Program-made: the position numbers and the translations under genes
Assembly (NCBI GenBank): GCA_905235575.1
Contig: CAJOLZ010000017.1
Location: forward strand, 43,730 to 107,729
DNA: 64,000 bases
Direction: 5' to 3'
DNA from: an uncultured Bacteroidaceae bacterium
GTDB taxonomy: Bacteria; Bacteroidota; Bacteroidia; Bacteroidales; Bacteroidaceae
Shown here: piece by piece, positions 28,550-36,962 of the stretch
How the letters are laid out: each line of letters starts with the position of its first letter
How positions within the stretch are numbered: the stretch's first letter is position 1
The notes under the pieces: generated by a model
The model's database searches: none
Told to the model about the DNA's origin: nothing
The model's input: the letters and a program-made list of their open reading frames with translations, nothing else

Positions 28550-29890
28550 TCACGATGCCTCTCTGCGATTGTTGACGAAGCAGAGCGCCTGTCCGAGCAC
28601 GTTTGTGTCGATGTCCGAGCCGTTCCACACTTCTTGACCGTTCACCCACGTACGCTCTACGCACCAGCCCAGTTCGCTGCCTTCCAGCGGGCTCCATTGG
28701 CAGAGGCTTTGGATGCAGCTCTTGTCCACGACCCATCGATGTGGTCTCACCAGTGTCAGGTCGGCCTGATATCCCTCGCGGATGTAACCGCGTCCCTTGA
28801 TTCCGAAGAGGCGTGCCGGTGCGTGGCACATCAGTTCCACCACGCGTTCGTGTGTGAGTACGCCTTGGTCGGCCAGCGTGAGCATGGCTGGCAGGCTGAA
28901 CTGCACCATGGGCATGCCGCTGGCGGCGCGTCGGCATCCGCCCTCTTTCTCCGCAAGCAGATGCGGCGCATGATCGGTGCCCACCAGTGTGATGCGTCCG
29001 TCGCAGAGTGCGTCGCGCAGTGCCTGGCGGTCAGACTCCTCCTTTATTGCAGGGTTGCATTTGATGCGAGTTCCCAGCCGTGCATAGTCGATGCGCGAGA
29101 AGAGCAGGTGGGCCAGACACGCCTCGGCAGTGATACGTTTCTCTTGAGGGGAGAAAAGCGACAGCTCGTGGGCGGTGGTGATATGAGCTACATGCAGTCG
29201 TGCGCCCGTTTCTTGGGCCAGTCGGACGGCCAGTGCCGTGCTGTCGTAGCATGCTTGGCTGTCGCGAATGTCGGGATGGAAGCGCACGTCGGGGTCGTCG
29301 CCTTCGGTGGCTTGCAGCTGTTTCATTCGTAGGTCGATGCGTGCCGAGTCCTCGCAGTGAGTCATCAGCAGGGTGGGGCAGAGGTCGAAGATGCGGCGCA
29401 GGCTTTCCTCGTCGTCCACCAGCATGTTGCCTGTGCTGCTGCCCATGAAAAGTTTTACGCCGGGCACTTCGCACGGGTTCACGTTGCGTATTTCATCTAT
29501 GTTGTCGTGCGTAGCGCCCAGGTAGAATGCATAGTTCACGTGGCAGTGGCGTGCTCCCATTGCCATCTTCTCGCGCCAACGGTCGAGGGTGGTCGTCTGC
29601 GGCACCACGTTGGGCATGTCCATCACCGTGGTCACACCTCCTGCGGCAGCCGCACGTGTCTCGCTTTCCATGGTGGCTTTGTGGGTGAGCCCCGGTTCGC
29701 GCATGTGAACGTGGTCGTCTATCACGCCCGGCAGCAGCAGTGCGCCCTCGGCTTCCACCACGCGCGCTCCCTCCGTGGGGATGTCTCCACGGGTTTCGAT
29801 GCGCGAAATGATGTCGTTGTCTATGAGCACCGAGGCTTGGATTCGCTGTCCGGCATCGATGATGGTTGCACCCAGGATGGCGGTTTTCAT
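28550..29890 (-). CDS. pyrC: Dihydroorotase
   Basis: The 446-aa amidohydrolase has the zinc motif DDHVHMREPGLTHKATMESE, then AAAGGVTTVMDMPN, MTHCED and the C-terminal VGTDHAPH. This is the class I (PyrC2-like, long) type. It closes carbamoyl-aspartate to dihydroorotate, the step between PyrB and PyrD/K. Its start overlaps the stop of the preceding sugar-transferase gene by 4 nt. Confidence 0.95.
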   Translation of the reverse strand: MKTAILGATIIDAGQRIQASVLIDNDIISRIETRGDIPTEGARVVEAEGALLLPGVIDDHVHMREPGLTHKATMESETRAAAAGGVTTVMDMPNVVPQTTTLDRWREKMAMGARHCHVNYAFYLGATHDNIDEIRNVNPCEVPGVKLFMGSSTGNMLVDDEESLRRIFDLCPTLLMTHCEDSARIDLRMKQLQATEGDDPDVRFHPDIRDSQACYDSTALAVRLAQETGARLHVAHITTAHELSLFSPQEKRITAEACLAHLLFSRIDYARLGTRIKCNPAIKEESDRQALRDALCDGRITLVGTDHAPHLLAEKEGGCRRAASGMPMVQFSLPAMLTLADQGVLTHERVVELMCHAPARLFGIKGRGYIREGYQADLTLVRPHRWVVDKSCIQSLCQWSPLEGSELGWCVERTWVNGQEVWNGSDIDTNVLGQALCFVNNRREAS

Positions 29891-30627
29891 CGGCCTTTAA
29901 TTTTTGTGAAGCGCAGGCGGATGACACCGAAGAGAGCTTCGCTGAAGATGCCGCCGCTCATCTTGCTGGTGCCCAGTTCGCGGTTGACGAATATCACGGG
30001 GACCTCTTTCACCTTGAATCCCAGGCACAGCGCGCTGTATTTCATTTCTATCTGGAAAGCGTAGCCCTTGAAGCGTATGTTGTCCAGGTCGATGGTTTCC
30101 AGTACCTTGCGCTTGTAGCACACGAAGCCCGCCGTGGTGTCGTGCAGGCCGATGTTCAGCATGGTGCGCACATATTTGCTGGCATAATAGGACATGAGCA
30201 CGCGCCCGATGGGCCAGTTCACCACGTTGACGCCCGTCACGTATCGGCTGCCTACCGAAACATCGAAACCCTCGTCGTGGCAGGCGGCATAAAGGCGCGG
30301 CAGGTCGGCAGGATTGTGGCTGAAATCCGCGTCCATCTCGAAGATGTAGTCGTAGCCCTCGGCTATCGCCCACTGGAAGCCGCGAATGTAGGCTGTTCCC
30401 AGTCCCAGCTTGCCTTCGCGCTCAATCAGGAAGAGCCTTTCCGAGAGCTCCTCCGCCATCATGCGCTTCACTATCGATGCTGTCCCGTCAGGACTTCCGT
30501 CGTCCACAATCAGCACGTCGAAGCCTTTCTCCAGCTCGACTACGGCGTGCACAATGGCTTCGATATTCTCCTTCTCGTTGTAGGTCGGAATGATGACAAT
30601 GCTGTCGTTCAGATGTCTCTGTGCCAT
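29887..30627 (-). CDS. Polyprenol monophosphomannose synthase-like GT2 (DPM1 type)
   Basis: The 246-aa protein has SIVIIPTYNEKENIEAIV, VLIVDDGSPDGTASIV, LGLGTAYIRGFQWA, EMDADFSHNP (the DAD metal site) and GVNVVNWPIGRVLMSYYAS. These match the dolichyl-phosphate mannose synthase group without the C-terminal membrane domain. Such enzymes make polyprenyl-phosphate sugars used by membrane GT-C transferases, for example in protein O-glycosylation, which is known in Bacteroidetes. The sugar is inferred. It is the first gene of the operon that continues with pyrC. Confidence 0.88.
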   Translation of the reverse strand: MAQRHLNDSIVIIPTYNEKENIEAIVHAVVELEKGFDVLIVDDGSPDGTASIVKRMMAEELSERLFLIEREGKLGLGTAYIRGFQWAIAEGYDYIFEMDADFSHNPADLPRLYAACHDEGFDVSVGSRYVTGVNVVNWPIGRVLMSYYASKYVRTMLNIGLHDTTAGFVCYKRKVLETIDLDNIRFKGYAFQIEMKYSALCLGFKVKEVPVIFVNRELGTSKMSGGIFSEALFGVIRLRFTKIKGR

Positions 30628-30650
30628 GGTTTCATGTCTTTACGATGCAG

Positions 30651-30681
30651 CAAATTTACGAAGAAACGACCAAAGGACAAA
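30651..30681 (-). promoter_or_regulatory. Promoter of the DPM1-like/pyrC/pyrK/pyrD/trmD operon
   Basis: On the minus strand, TAAATTTG (30658-30651) and TTTG (30681-30678) are separated by 19 bp. Transcription would start near 30644, 17 nt before the ATG. Confidence 0.7.
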
Positions 30682-30998
30682 AGAAAAATCCCTCCAATTC
30701 TGTATGTGCACGAGGCTTTTTCCGCTCCGATGCCCGACAGTGGCTGGCTTCGACATCTGTCTGAAGATGGAGTATGATAAGCAGATTGTCTTGAAATCGG
30801 AAGATTGGTGCTCGTCAGGCGAACTATGAGGCATCGAAAAGTGATGTGAGAAAGTGTGAGAATCTGTGACCTTGGCTGCGACGGCATGAACTGCGGCTTG
30901 TGACAAAAATATAAGTCCTTGATTATCAGTGTTTGCGAATTCTGCGTCTTCTTCGCCATCCCCTTGAAATTTGCTCCGAAATACGCTTCGTGCGAAAA

Positions 30999-31056
30999 CG
31001 CACTGTGGTGCGACAGCCGTCGCAACGTGGTGCGTCATTCATCGCAACCCGATGCA
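30999..31056. repeat. 22-bp palindromic intergenic array 5 (2 units plus 1 decayed)
   Basis: Cores CTGTGG and ACGTGG are separated by ACAGCCGT. TCATTCAT follows, and then a decayed third unit CGCAACCCGATGCA. GAAAA precedes. It lies between divergent genes. In 30682-30998 and 31057-31224 I see no gene or convincing signal. Confidence 0.82.
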
Positions 31057-31224
31057 ACGAGCAAAAAATCGTTTTGAAAAGAATTGCGATGAGAAATGTG
31101 TAAATAAATCATCAAGCTATGAGCGGGCTAAATAGTGAATCAGTCAAACTCTCCGTTTGTGGACCCGTGATGTCCGCTCCCGAAAAAAGACAGGGTAAAA
31201 CTTTTCTTTTTACGCGTTTATTCG

Positions 31225-31232
31225 TATCTTTG
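31225..31232 (+). promoter_or_regulatory. -7 box of the guaA promoter
   Basis: TATCTTTG matches TAnnTTTG; only a T-rich stretch stands at the -33 position. A start near 31239 lies upstream of ATG 31257, about level with ATG 31242 and downstream of the ORF-track ATG 31119. Confidence 0.6.
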
Positions 31233-31256
31233 AACTCCGAAATGAAGCAATCCATT

Positions 31257-32870
31257 ATGCAGCAACAGAAAATCATTATCCTCGACTTCGGTTCGCAAAC
31301 CACGCAGCTCATCGCTCGCCGTTTGCGCGAACTCGACACCTTTTGCGAGATTCTGCCTTTCAACAAGTTCCCTGCAGACGACCCCGATGTCATCGGTGTC
31401 ATACTGTCCGGCAGTCCCTACAGCGTCTACGACCCCGAGGCTTTCCGCGTGGACCTCAGTCAGTTCCGCGGCCGTCTCCCCATCCTGGGCATCTGCTACG
31501 GCGCTCAATATATGAGCCATACGCTGGGCGGACGTGTGGAGCCCGCCGGAAGTCGCGAGTATGGGCGCGCACGTCTCTCGACCATCGACTTCTCCGACCC
31601 GCTCTTCCGCCAGTTTGAGCCTCAGAGCCAGGTGTGGATGAGTCACGGCGACACCATCACCGCTCTGCCCCAAGGCTTCCATACCATCGCCAGCACCGAC
31701 CACGTGTTGCATGCGGCCTATGCCTCGGACAGCGAGCCCATCTGGGGCGTGCAGTTCCATCCCGAAGTGTTCCACTCCGTGCAGGGCACCCAGCTGCTGC
31801 GCAATTTCGTAGTTGACATTTGCGGCGGACGACAAGACTGGAGCGCGGCCAACTTCGTGGAGACCACCGTAAAGGAACTGCGCGAGCAGATAGGCTCCGA
31901 CCGCGTCATCCTCGGACTCTCGGGCGGCGTGGACAGCTCTGTAGCCGCAGTACTACTGAACAGGGCCATCGGACGCCAGCTCACCTGTATCTTCGTGGAC
32001 CACGGCATGTTACGCAAAAACGAGTTTGCCGACGTGATGCGTGACTACGAGGGACTGGGCTTGAACGTAGTCGGCGTGGATGCCAGCGACAAGTTCCTGG
32101 GCGACCTCGAAGGGGTGACCGAGCCTGAGAAGAAACGCAAAATCATAGGCAGAGACTTTGTGGAAGTGTTCAATGCCGAGGCGCGCAAAATCACCGACGC
32201 GCGATGGCTGGCACAGGGTACCATCTACCCCGACCGCATCGAAAGCCTCAACATCACCGGGAAAGTCATCAAAAGCCACCACAATGTGGGCGGACTGCCC
32301 GAAGAGATGCACCTGCAGCTGTGCGAGCCTCTGAAATGGCTCTTCAAAGATGAGGTACGCCGCGTGGGACGCAGCCTCGGAATGCCCGAACACCTCATCA
32401 CACGTCATCCCTTCCCCGGTCCCGGACTGGCTGTGCGCATCCTGGGTGCCATCACACGCGAGAAGGTGAGGGTGCTGCAAGATGCCGACGACATCTACAT
32501 ACGCGGACTACGCAACTACAAAGTGAAACTCAGCGGCGAGGAAGCACGACGCGTCTTGGCCGCCGGAGTGCCCGCTGACATGCAGAACGGCGAGATAGAA
32601 GTCTCGCTCTACGACCAGATATGGCAAGCCGGAGCTATCCTGCTGAGCGATGTGCGCAGCGTGGGCGTGATGGGCGACGAGCGGACCTACGAAAATCCCG
32701 TAGCACTGCGCGCCGTCACCAGCACCGACGCCATGACCGCTGACTGGGCGCACTTGCCATACGACTTCATGGCAAAGGTCTCGAACGACATCATAAATAA
32801 GGTGAAGGGCGTGAACCGCGTCTGCTACGACATCTCGTCAAAGCCACCTTCGACAATTGAGTGGGAGTAG
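31257..32870 (+). CDS. guaA: GMP synthase (glutamine-hydrolysing)
   Basis: From ATG 31257 the protein is 537 aa ([20 protein letters not shown]). The class I amidotransferase domain has nucleophile Cys80 in GICYGAQYM and HPEVFHS. The ATP-pyrophosphatase loop [15 protein letters not shown] and the C-terminal dimer domain ([14 protein letters not shown]; ending PPSTIEWE) follow. It converts XMP to GMP. The ORF start at 31119 is rejected because it is upstream of the promoter; ATG 31242 is possible but would leave almost no leader. A strong hairpin follows. Confidence 0.97.
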   Translation: MQQQKIIILDFGSQTTQLIARRLRELDTFCEILPFNKFPADDPDVIGVILSGSPYSVYDPEAFRVDLSQFRGRLPILGICYGAQYMSHTLGGRVEPAGSREYGRARLSTIDFSDPLFRQFEPQSQVWMSHGDTITALPQGFHTIASTDHVLHAAYASDSEPIWGVQFHPEVFHSVQGTQLLRNFVVDICGGRQDWSAANFVETTVKELREQIGSDRVILGLSGGVDSSVAAVLLNRAIGRQLTCIFVDHGMLRKNEFADVMRDYEGLGLNVVGVDASDKFLGDLEGVTEPEKKRKIIGRDFVEVFNAEARKITDARWLAQGTIYPDRIESLNITGKVIKSHHNVGGLPEEMHLQLCEPLKWLFKDEVRRVGRSLGMPEHLITRHPFPGPGLAVRILGAITREKVRVLQDADDIYIRGLRNYKVKLSGEEARRVLAAGVPADMQNGEIEVSLYDQIWQAGAILLSDVRSVGVMGDERTYENPVALRAVTSTDAMTADWAHLPYDFMAKVSNDIINKVKGVNRVCYDISSKPPSTIEWE

Positions 32871-32890
32871 AATCACCACGCAGTAGGCAA

Positions 32891-32939
32891 AAAAAGAAGC
32901 GTCTGCCACACCATCATGTGTAGCAGACGCTTTCGTTTT
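32891..32939. terminator. Bidirectional terminator between guaA and nadE
   Basis: AAGCGTCTGC (32897-32906) pairs with GCAGACGCTT (32923-32932), with inner CACAC/GTGT pairing. TTCGTTTTC follows on the plus strand and a T5-7 run on the minus strand, serving the two convergent genes. Confidence 0.85.
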
Positions 32940-32952
32940 CTCGGAGAATATC

Positions 32953-34884
32953 CTATTCCGGCAGACTGTTGCACTCGTCGAGCCATGCCTGTGCCGAAGC
33001 ATCGCTGGGCATGCGCCAATCGCCGCGCGGCGAGAGTGAGCAGCTGCCCACTTTGGGTCCGTCGGGCAGGCAGGAACGCTTGAACTGCTGTGCAAAGAAT
33101 CGTCGGCAGAACGTGGTGAGCCACTTTTTGATGGTGGCATTGTCGTAGGTGCCGAGGAAGGCTTGCTGAGCCATCATATATACCTTGGCGGGACGGAAAC
33201 CCCAGCGCAGAATATGATAGAGGAAAAAGTCGTGGAGCTCGTATGGTCCCACCAAATCTTCGGTCTTCTGTGTGATATTTCCTTCGTCGTCGGCCGGTAT
33301 GAGCTCGGGACTGATGGGCGTATTGACAATGTCGAGTAAGGTGCGACGCTGTTCTTCGTCGGCCAGCGACGTAGCAACCCATGTCACCAGATGGCGCACC
33401 AACGTCTTCGGCACACCTGCATTCACACCATACATGCTCATGTGGTCGCCGTTGTAAGTGGCCCAACCCAGAGCCAGCTCACTCAGATCGCCCGTACCAA
33501 CGACAATGGCATTGCACTGGTTGGCAACGTCCATGAGAATCTGTGTACGCTCGCGTGCCTGGCTGTTTTCGTAGGTCACGTTGTGCTGCTCGGCAGGGTG
33601 GTTGATGTCACGGAAATGCTGTGTGCATGCATCGCGGATGGGAATCTCTCGAATGGTTACACCCATCTGTTCCATCAGGCTTACTGCATTGGTATGCGTG
33701 CGGTCGGTGGTGCCGAATCCGGGCATGGTGATGCCTACGATGCCTTTGCGCGGCAACGACAGCATGTCGAACGTGCGGGCACAGACAAGCAGGGCAAGCG
33801 TGCTGTCAAGTCCACCGCTGATGCCCACAACAACCGACTTAGCTCCAATGTGTTGCAATCGTTTTGCTAAACCTTCGGTTTGAATGCTGAATATCTCGTC
33901 GCAACGCTCGTCGAGCAAGTTGCCGGTGGGTACAAACGGACGTGGGTTGATGGGGCGTGTTAGGGTGAGTTCCTTGGGCACGGTGAGCGGACACTCGACA
34001 GTCTCAATGGGGGCATCCTTGAGTTGTGCTGCACAGGCTGCAAAGGTTGTGACAGTGCGCCGTTCGCTTTGCAGTCGTTCCACGTCTATCTCTGTGGTGA
34101 GCAGTTGTGACGTGATGCTGTGTCGGCGTGCTTCGGCCAGTTGAATGCCATTTTCATAAATGAGGGCCTTCCCACCGAATACCGTGTCCTGAGTGCTTTC
34201 GCCGAATCCACATCCGCAGAGAATGTATCCGCAGATACAACGTGCACTCTGTTGTGCTACAAGCGACTGCAGATAGGGATACTTGCCCACCAGATCGTTG
34301 TCGGCACTGAGGTTAAAGATGATGTCGGCGCCTTGAAGTGCAAGACGGCTCGAGGGCGGAATGGGTGCCCAGAGGTCTTCGCAAAGCTCTACGGCAAACG
34401 TGAAGCCCGAAGTCCGGAAAAGCGAACGGCGACGCAGTGGCACTTGCTGTCCGCATATCCATACGTTTCCTTCGGGCACATCGTTTCCGCTTGTGAACCA
34501 TCGGCGTTCGTAGAATTCGCGGTAGTTGGGCAGGTAGGTCTTGGGTACAAGTCCCAAAATGCGCCCATGCTGCACCACAGCGGCACAATTGAGCAGCACG
34601 CCGGAGTAGGGCACCGGCAGCCCGACGATGGAGATGATGTCGAGCGAGCGGGTGGTGTTCATCAGTTGCAGGAGGGCTATCTCAGCGCTGTTCAGCAGAA
34701 GCTGTTGCTGAAAGAGGTCCTGACAGGTGTAGGCTGTGAGCGAGAGTTCGGGGAAGCAGATGATTTCTGCTCCCTGTTGCTCGGCTTGCACGACGAGGTT
34801 CTCAATCTGTGTGGCGTTGTAGTGACAGTCGGCCACCCGCACTTGCGGTATGGCAGCTGCAACCTTTGCGAATCCGTGGTTCAT
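32953..34884 (-). CDS. nadE: Glutamine-dependent NAD+ synthase
   Basis: The 643-aa two-domain enzyme has an N-terminal nitrilase-type glutaminase with triad Glu46 (CFPELSLTAY), Lys115 (LVPKTYLPNY) and Cys168 (AVELCEDLWAP). The C-terminal synthetase domain carries the P-loop GISGGLDSTLALLV and GTGDLSELALGWATYNGDH. It amidates deamido-NAD to NAD+ with ammonia from glutamine. It is the last gene of the clpC-htpG-nadE run, 26 bp after htpG, an unusual partner for two chaperone genes. Confidence 0.96.
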   Translation of the reverse strand: MNHGFAKVAAAIPQVRVADCHYNATQIENLVVQAEQQGAEIICFPELSLTAYTCQDLFQQQLLLNSAEIALLQLMNTTRSLDIISIVGLPVPYSGVLLNCAAVVQHGRILGLVPKTYLPNYREFYERRWFTSGNDVPEGNVWICGQQVPLRRRSLFRTSGFTFAVELCEDLWAPIPPSSRLALQGADIIFNLSADNDLVGKYPYLQSLVAQQSARCICGYILCGCGFGESTQDTVFGGKALIYENGIQLAEARRHSITSQLLTTEIDVERLQSERRTVTTFAACAAQLKDAPIETVECPLTVPKELTLTRPINPRPFVPTGNLLDERCDEIFSIQTEGLAKRLQHIGAKSVVVGISGGLDSTLALLVCARTFDMLSLPRKGIVGITMPGFGTTDRTHTNAVSLMEQMGVTIREIPIRDACTQHFRDINHPAEQHNVTYENSQARERTQILMDVANQCNAIVVGTGDLSELALGWATYNGDHMSMYGVNAGVPKTLVRHLVTWVATSLADEEQRRTLLDIVNTPISPELIPADDEGNITQKTEDLVGPYELHDFFLYHILRWGFRPAKVYMMAQQAFLGTYDNATIKKWLTTFCRRFFAQQFKRSCLPDGPKVGSCSLSPRGDWRMPSDASAQAWLDECNSLPE

Positions 34885-34910
34885 CTTTGTTCGTTTTTAT
34901 TCGGTGTCTG

Positions 34911-36962
34911 TTACTTTATCAGGCTGACGCTGCGTTTTACGAAGCGTGTGAGTGCCTCGCCCTTGAGCATGCCGTTCTGCAGGAGTGCCAGGTCGATGAG
35001 TTGGTGAACGCGGTCGTTGTCCTTGGCATAGTTGGCCAACACCTCGTTCTTCTTCTTCGTCTCGGCCTGTATGTCTTCGCCGCATTTCTTCAGGTCGTCT
35101 TTCTCTTCCTGCGTGATTTCCTCGGGCTTCTTCTTGTCCTGTTCCTGACGAAGAACAGCCTGGCGTGCATTGAGCCCGCGAAGCTCTGCCTCGATGGGTT
35201 TCAGGGCTTCGGCAGTCTGCTGTTCGCTGTCGCTGAGCACTTCCTTGATGAGCGGCGCATCGCTGTTCAGGACGAGTGTATACATGTCGGGCATTTCACC
35301 GTAGAAGCTCATTCCGGACTGAATGCGTGACATCTCTTTCATGCGTCGCATGTATTCGCTTTGCACAATCATCACAGGTAGTTGCTCCTCGCCCAGGGCC
35401 TGCACTTCAACGTGATAGTCGCTCTTGTCGGTTCGTGGCAGCAGGCTCTTGAAGATGCTGCTCAGGCGGTCGCTGCGTTCGGCCTCGAGAAGGTCACGCT
35501 TCGTTTCTTCTTTTTGGATGAGACGGTCGATGACGTCGGCATCAACTCTTGTGAAGGTCGTATTCTCCAGTTTGCGCTCCAGCAGACTCACGAGCGGCGT
35601 GTCCAGCTGACCGTCCATCAACAGTACGCTGTAGCCTTTCTCCTTTGCCGCGTCAATGAAAGTATATTGTGCATCGACGTCGTTGGCATAGAGATAGACT
35701 GTCTGTCCGTCTTTGTTTTTCTGATTTTCCTTGATAAGCGTCTCGTATTCTTCGAGTGTGAAGTACTTGCCTTCCGTGTCTTTCAGCAGGAAATATGCCT
35801 TGGCCTTGTCGTAGTAGTCATCCTGCGAGAGCATTCCATAGTGGATGAATATCTTGATGTCGTCCCATTTCTTCTCAAAGTCGGGGCGATCGTTCTTAAA
35901 GATACTTGCCAGACGGTCGCTTACCTTCTTTGTGATATATGTGCTTATCTTCTTCACGTTGGCGTCGCTCTGCAGATAGCTGCGGCTCACGTTCAGCGGA
36001 ATGTCGGGGCTGTCAATGACACCGTGGAGCAGCATGAGGAATTCGGGTACGATACCATCCACAGCATCGGTCACGAATACCTGATTGCAGTAGAGCTGAA
36101 TTTTGTTGCGCTGCATCTCGATGTTGTCCTTAATCTTCGGGAAGTAGAGGATACCTGTGAGGTTGAAGGGATAGTCCACATTCAGGTGAATCCAGAAGAG
36201 CGGCTCGTCGCTCATCGGGAAGAGGTGGCGATAGAACGCTTTGTAGTCCTCGTCCTTGAGGTCGGCAGGTTTCTTTGTCCACAGCGGTTCTGTGTCGTTG
36301 ATGATGTTGTCCTCGTCGGTGTCCACCTGCTTGCCGTCTTTCCATTCAGTCTTCTTGCCGAAGGCTACGGGCACGGGCAGGAAGTGGCAGTACTTGCGGA
36401 GCAGGTCTTCTATTTTGTTCTTTTCGAGAAACTCCTGACTGTCATCATCGATATGCATTATGATGTCGGTGCGGTCGGCCTTCTCCACTTCTTCCAGCGT
36501 ATATGAAGGACTTCCGTCGCATGACCACTTCATGGCCTTGGCATCCTCCTGATAGCTTCGGGTGATGATGTCTACGCGGTTGCTCACCATGAACGACGAG
36601 TAGAAGCCCAGTCCGAAGTGTCCGATGATGGCGTTGGCATCGTCCTTATACTTGTCCAGGAAGTCGTTGGCTCCCGAGAACGCAATTTGGTTGATGTATC
36701 TCTCAATTTCATCGGCCGTCATGCCAATGCCGCGGTCGCTCACGGTGATGGTCTTCTCTTCCTTGTCGATGGCTACACTCACTTTCAGTTCGCCCATTTC
36801 GCCTTGGAAGTCACCTTTGCCTGCCAGCGTCTTCAGTTTCTGCGTGGCATCGACTGCGTTGCTCACTATCTCGCGAATAAAAATTTCGTGGTCGCTGTAG
36901 AGAAACTTTTTGATGACGGGGAAGATGTTCTCTGTCGTAACCCCGATGTTTCCTTGTTTCAT
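34911..36962 (-). CDS. htpG: Chaperone protein HtpG (Hsp90)
   Basis: The 683-aa protein has the GHKL ATPase signature in order: REIVSNAVDATQKL, SDRGIGMTADEI and IGHFGLGFYSSFMV. The middle and C-terminal dimerisation domains typical of bacterial Hsp90 follow. It is a cytosolic ATP-driven folding chaperone. Its start overlaps the clpC stop by 4 nt, which implies that the two stress proteins are made together. Confidence 0.97.
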   Translation of the reverse strand: MKQGNIGVTTENIFPVIKKFLYSDHEIFIREIVSNAVDATQKLKTLAGKGDFQGEMGELKVSVAIDKEEKTITVSDRGIGMTADEIERYINQIAFSGANDFLDKYKDDANAIIGHFGLGFYSSFMVSNRVDIITRSYQEDAKAMKWSCDGSPSYTLEEVEKADRTDIIMHIDDDSQEFLEKNKIEDLLRKYCHFLPVPVAFGKKTEWKDGKQVDTDEDNIINDTEPLWTKKPADLKDEDYKAFYRHLFPMSDEPLFWIHLNVDYPFNLTGILYFPKIKDNIEMQRNKIQLYCNQVFVTDAVDGIVPEFLMLLHGVIDSPDIPLNVSRSYLQSDANVKKISTYITKKVSDRLASIFKNDRPDFEKKWDDIKIFIHYGMLSQDDYYDKAKAYFLLKDTEGKYFTLEEYETLIKENQKNKDGQTVYLYANDVDAQYTFIDAAKEKGYSVLLMDGQLDTPLVSLLERKLENTTFTRVDADVIDRLIQKEETKRDLLEAERSDRLSSIFKSLLPRTDKSDYHVEVQALGEEQLPVMIVQSEYMRRMKEMSRIQSGMSFYGEMPDMYTLVLNSDAPLIKEVLSDSEQQTAEALKPIEAELRGLNARQAVLRQEQDKKKPEEITQEEKDDLKKCGEDIQAETKKKNEVLANYAKDNDRVHQLIDLALLQNGMLKGEALTRFVKRSVSLIK

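Noticed and set aside
30904-30911. Additional minus-strand promoter TATTTTTG at 30.9 kb
   Set aside because: No -33 element at the right distance, and the spot is A-rich, so a chance match is likely.
31119-31256. Longer guaA start at 31119
   Set aside because: The -7 box at 31225 lies inside it, and GuaA relatives begin at the [10 protein letters not shown] segment.
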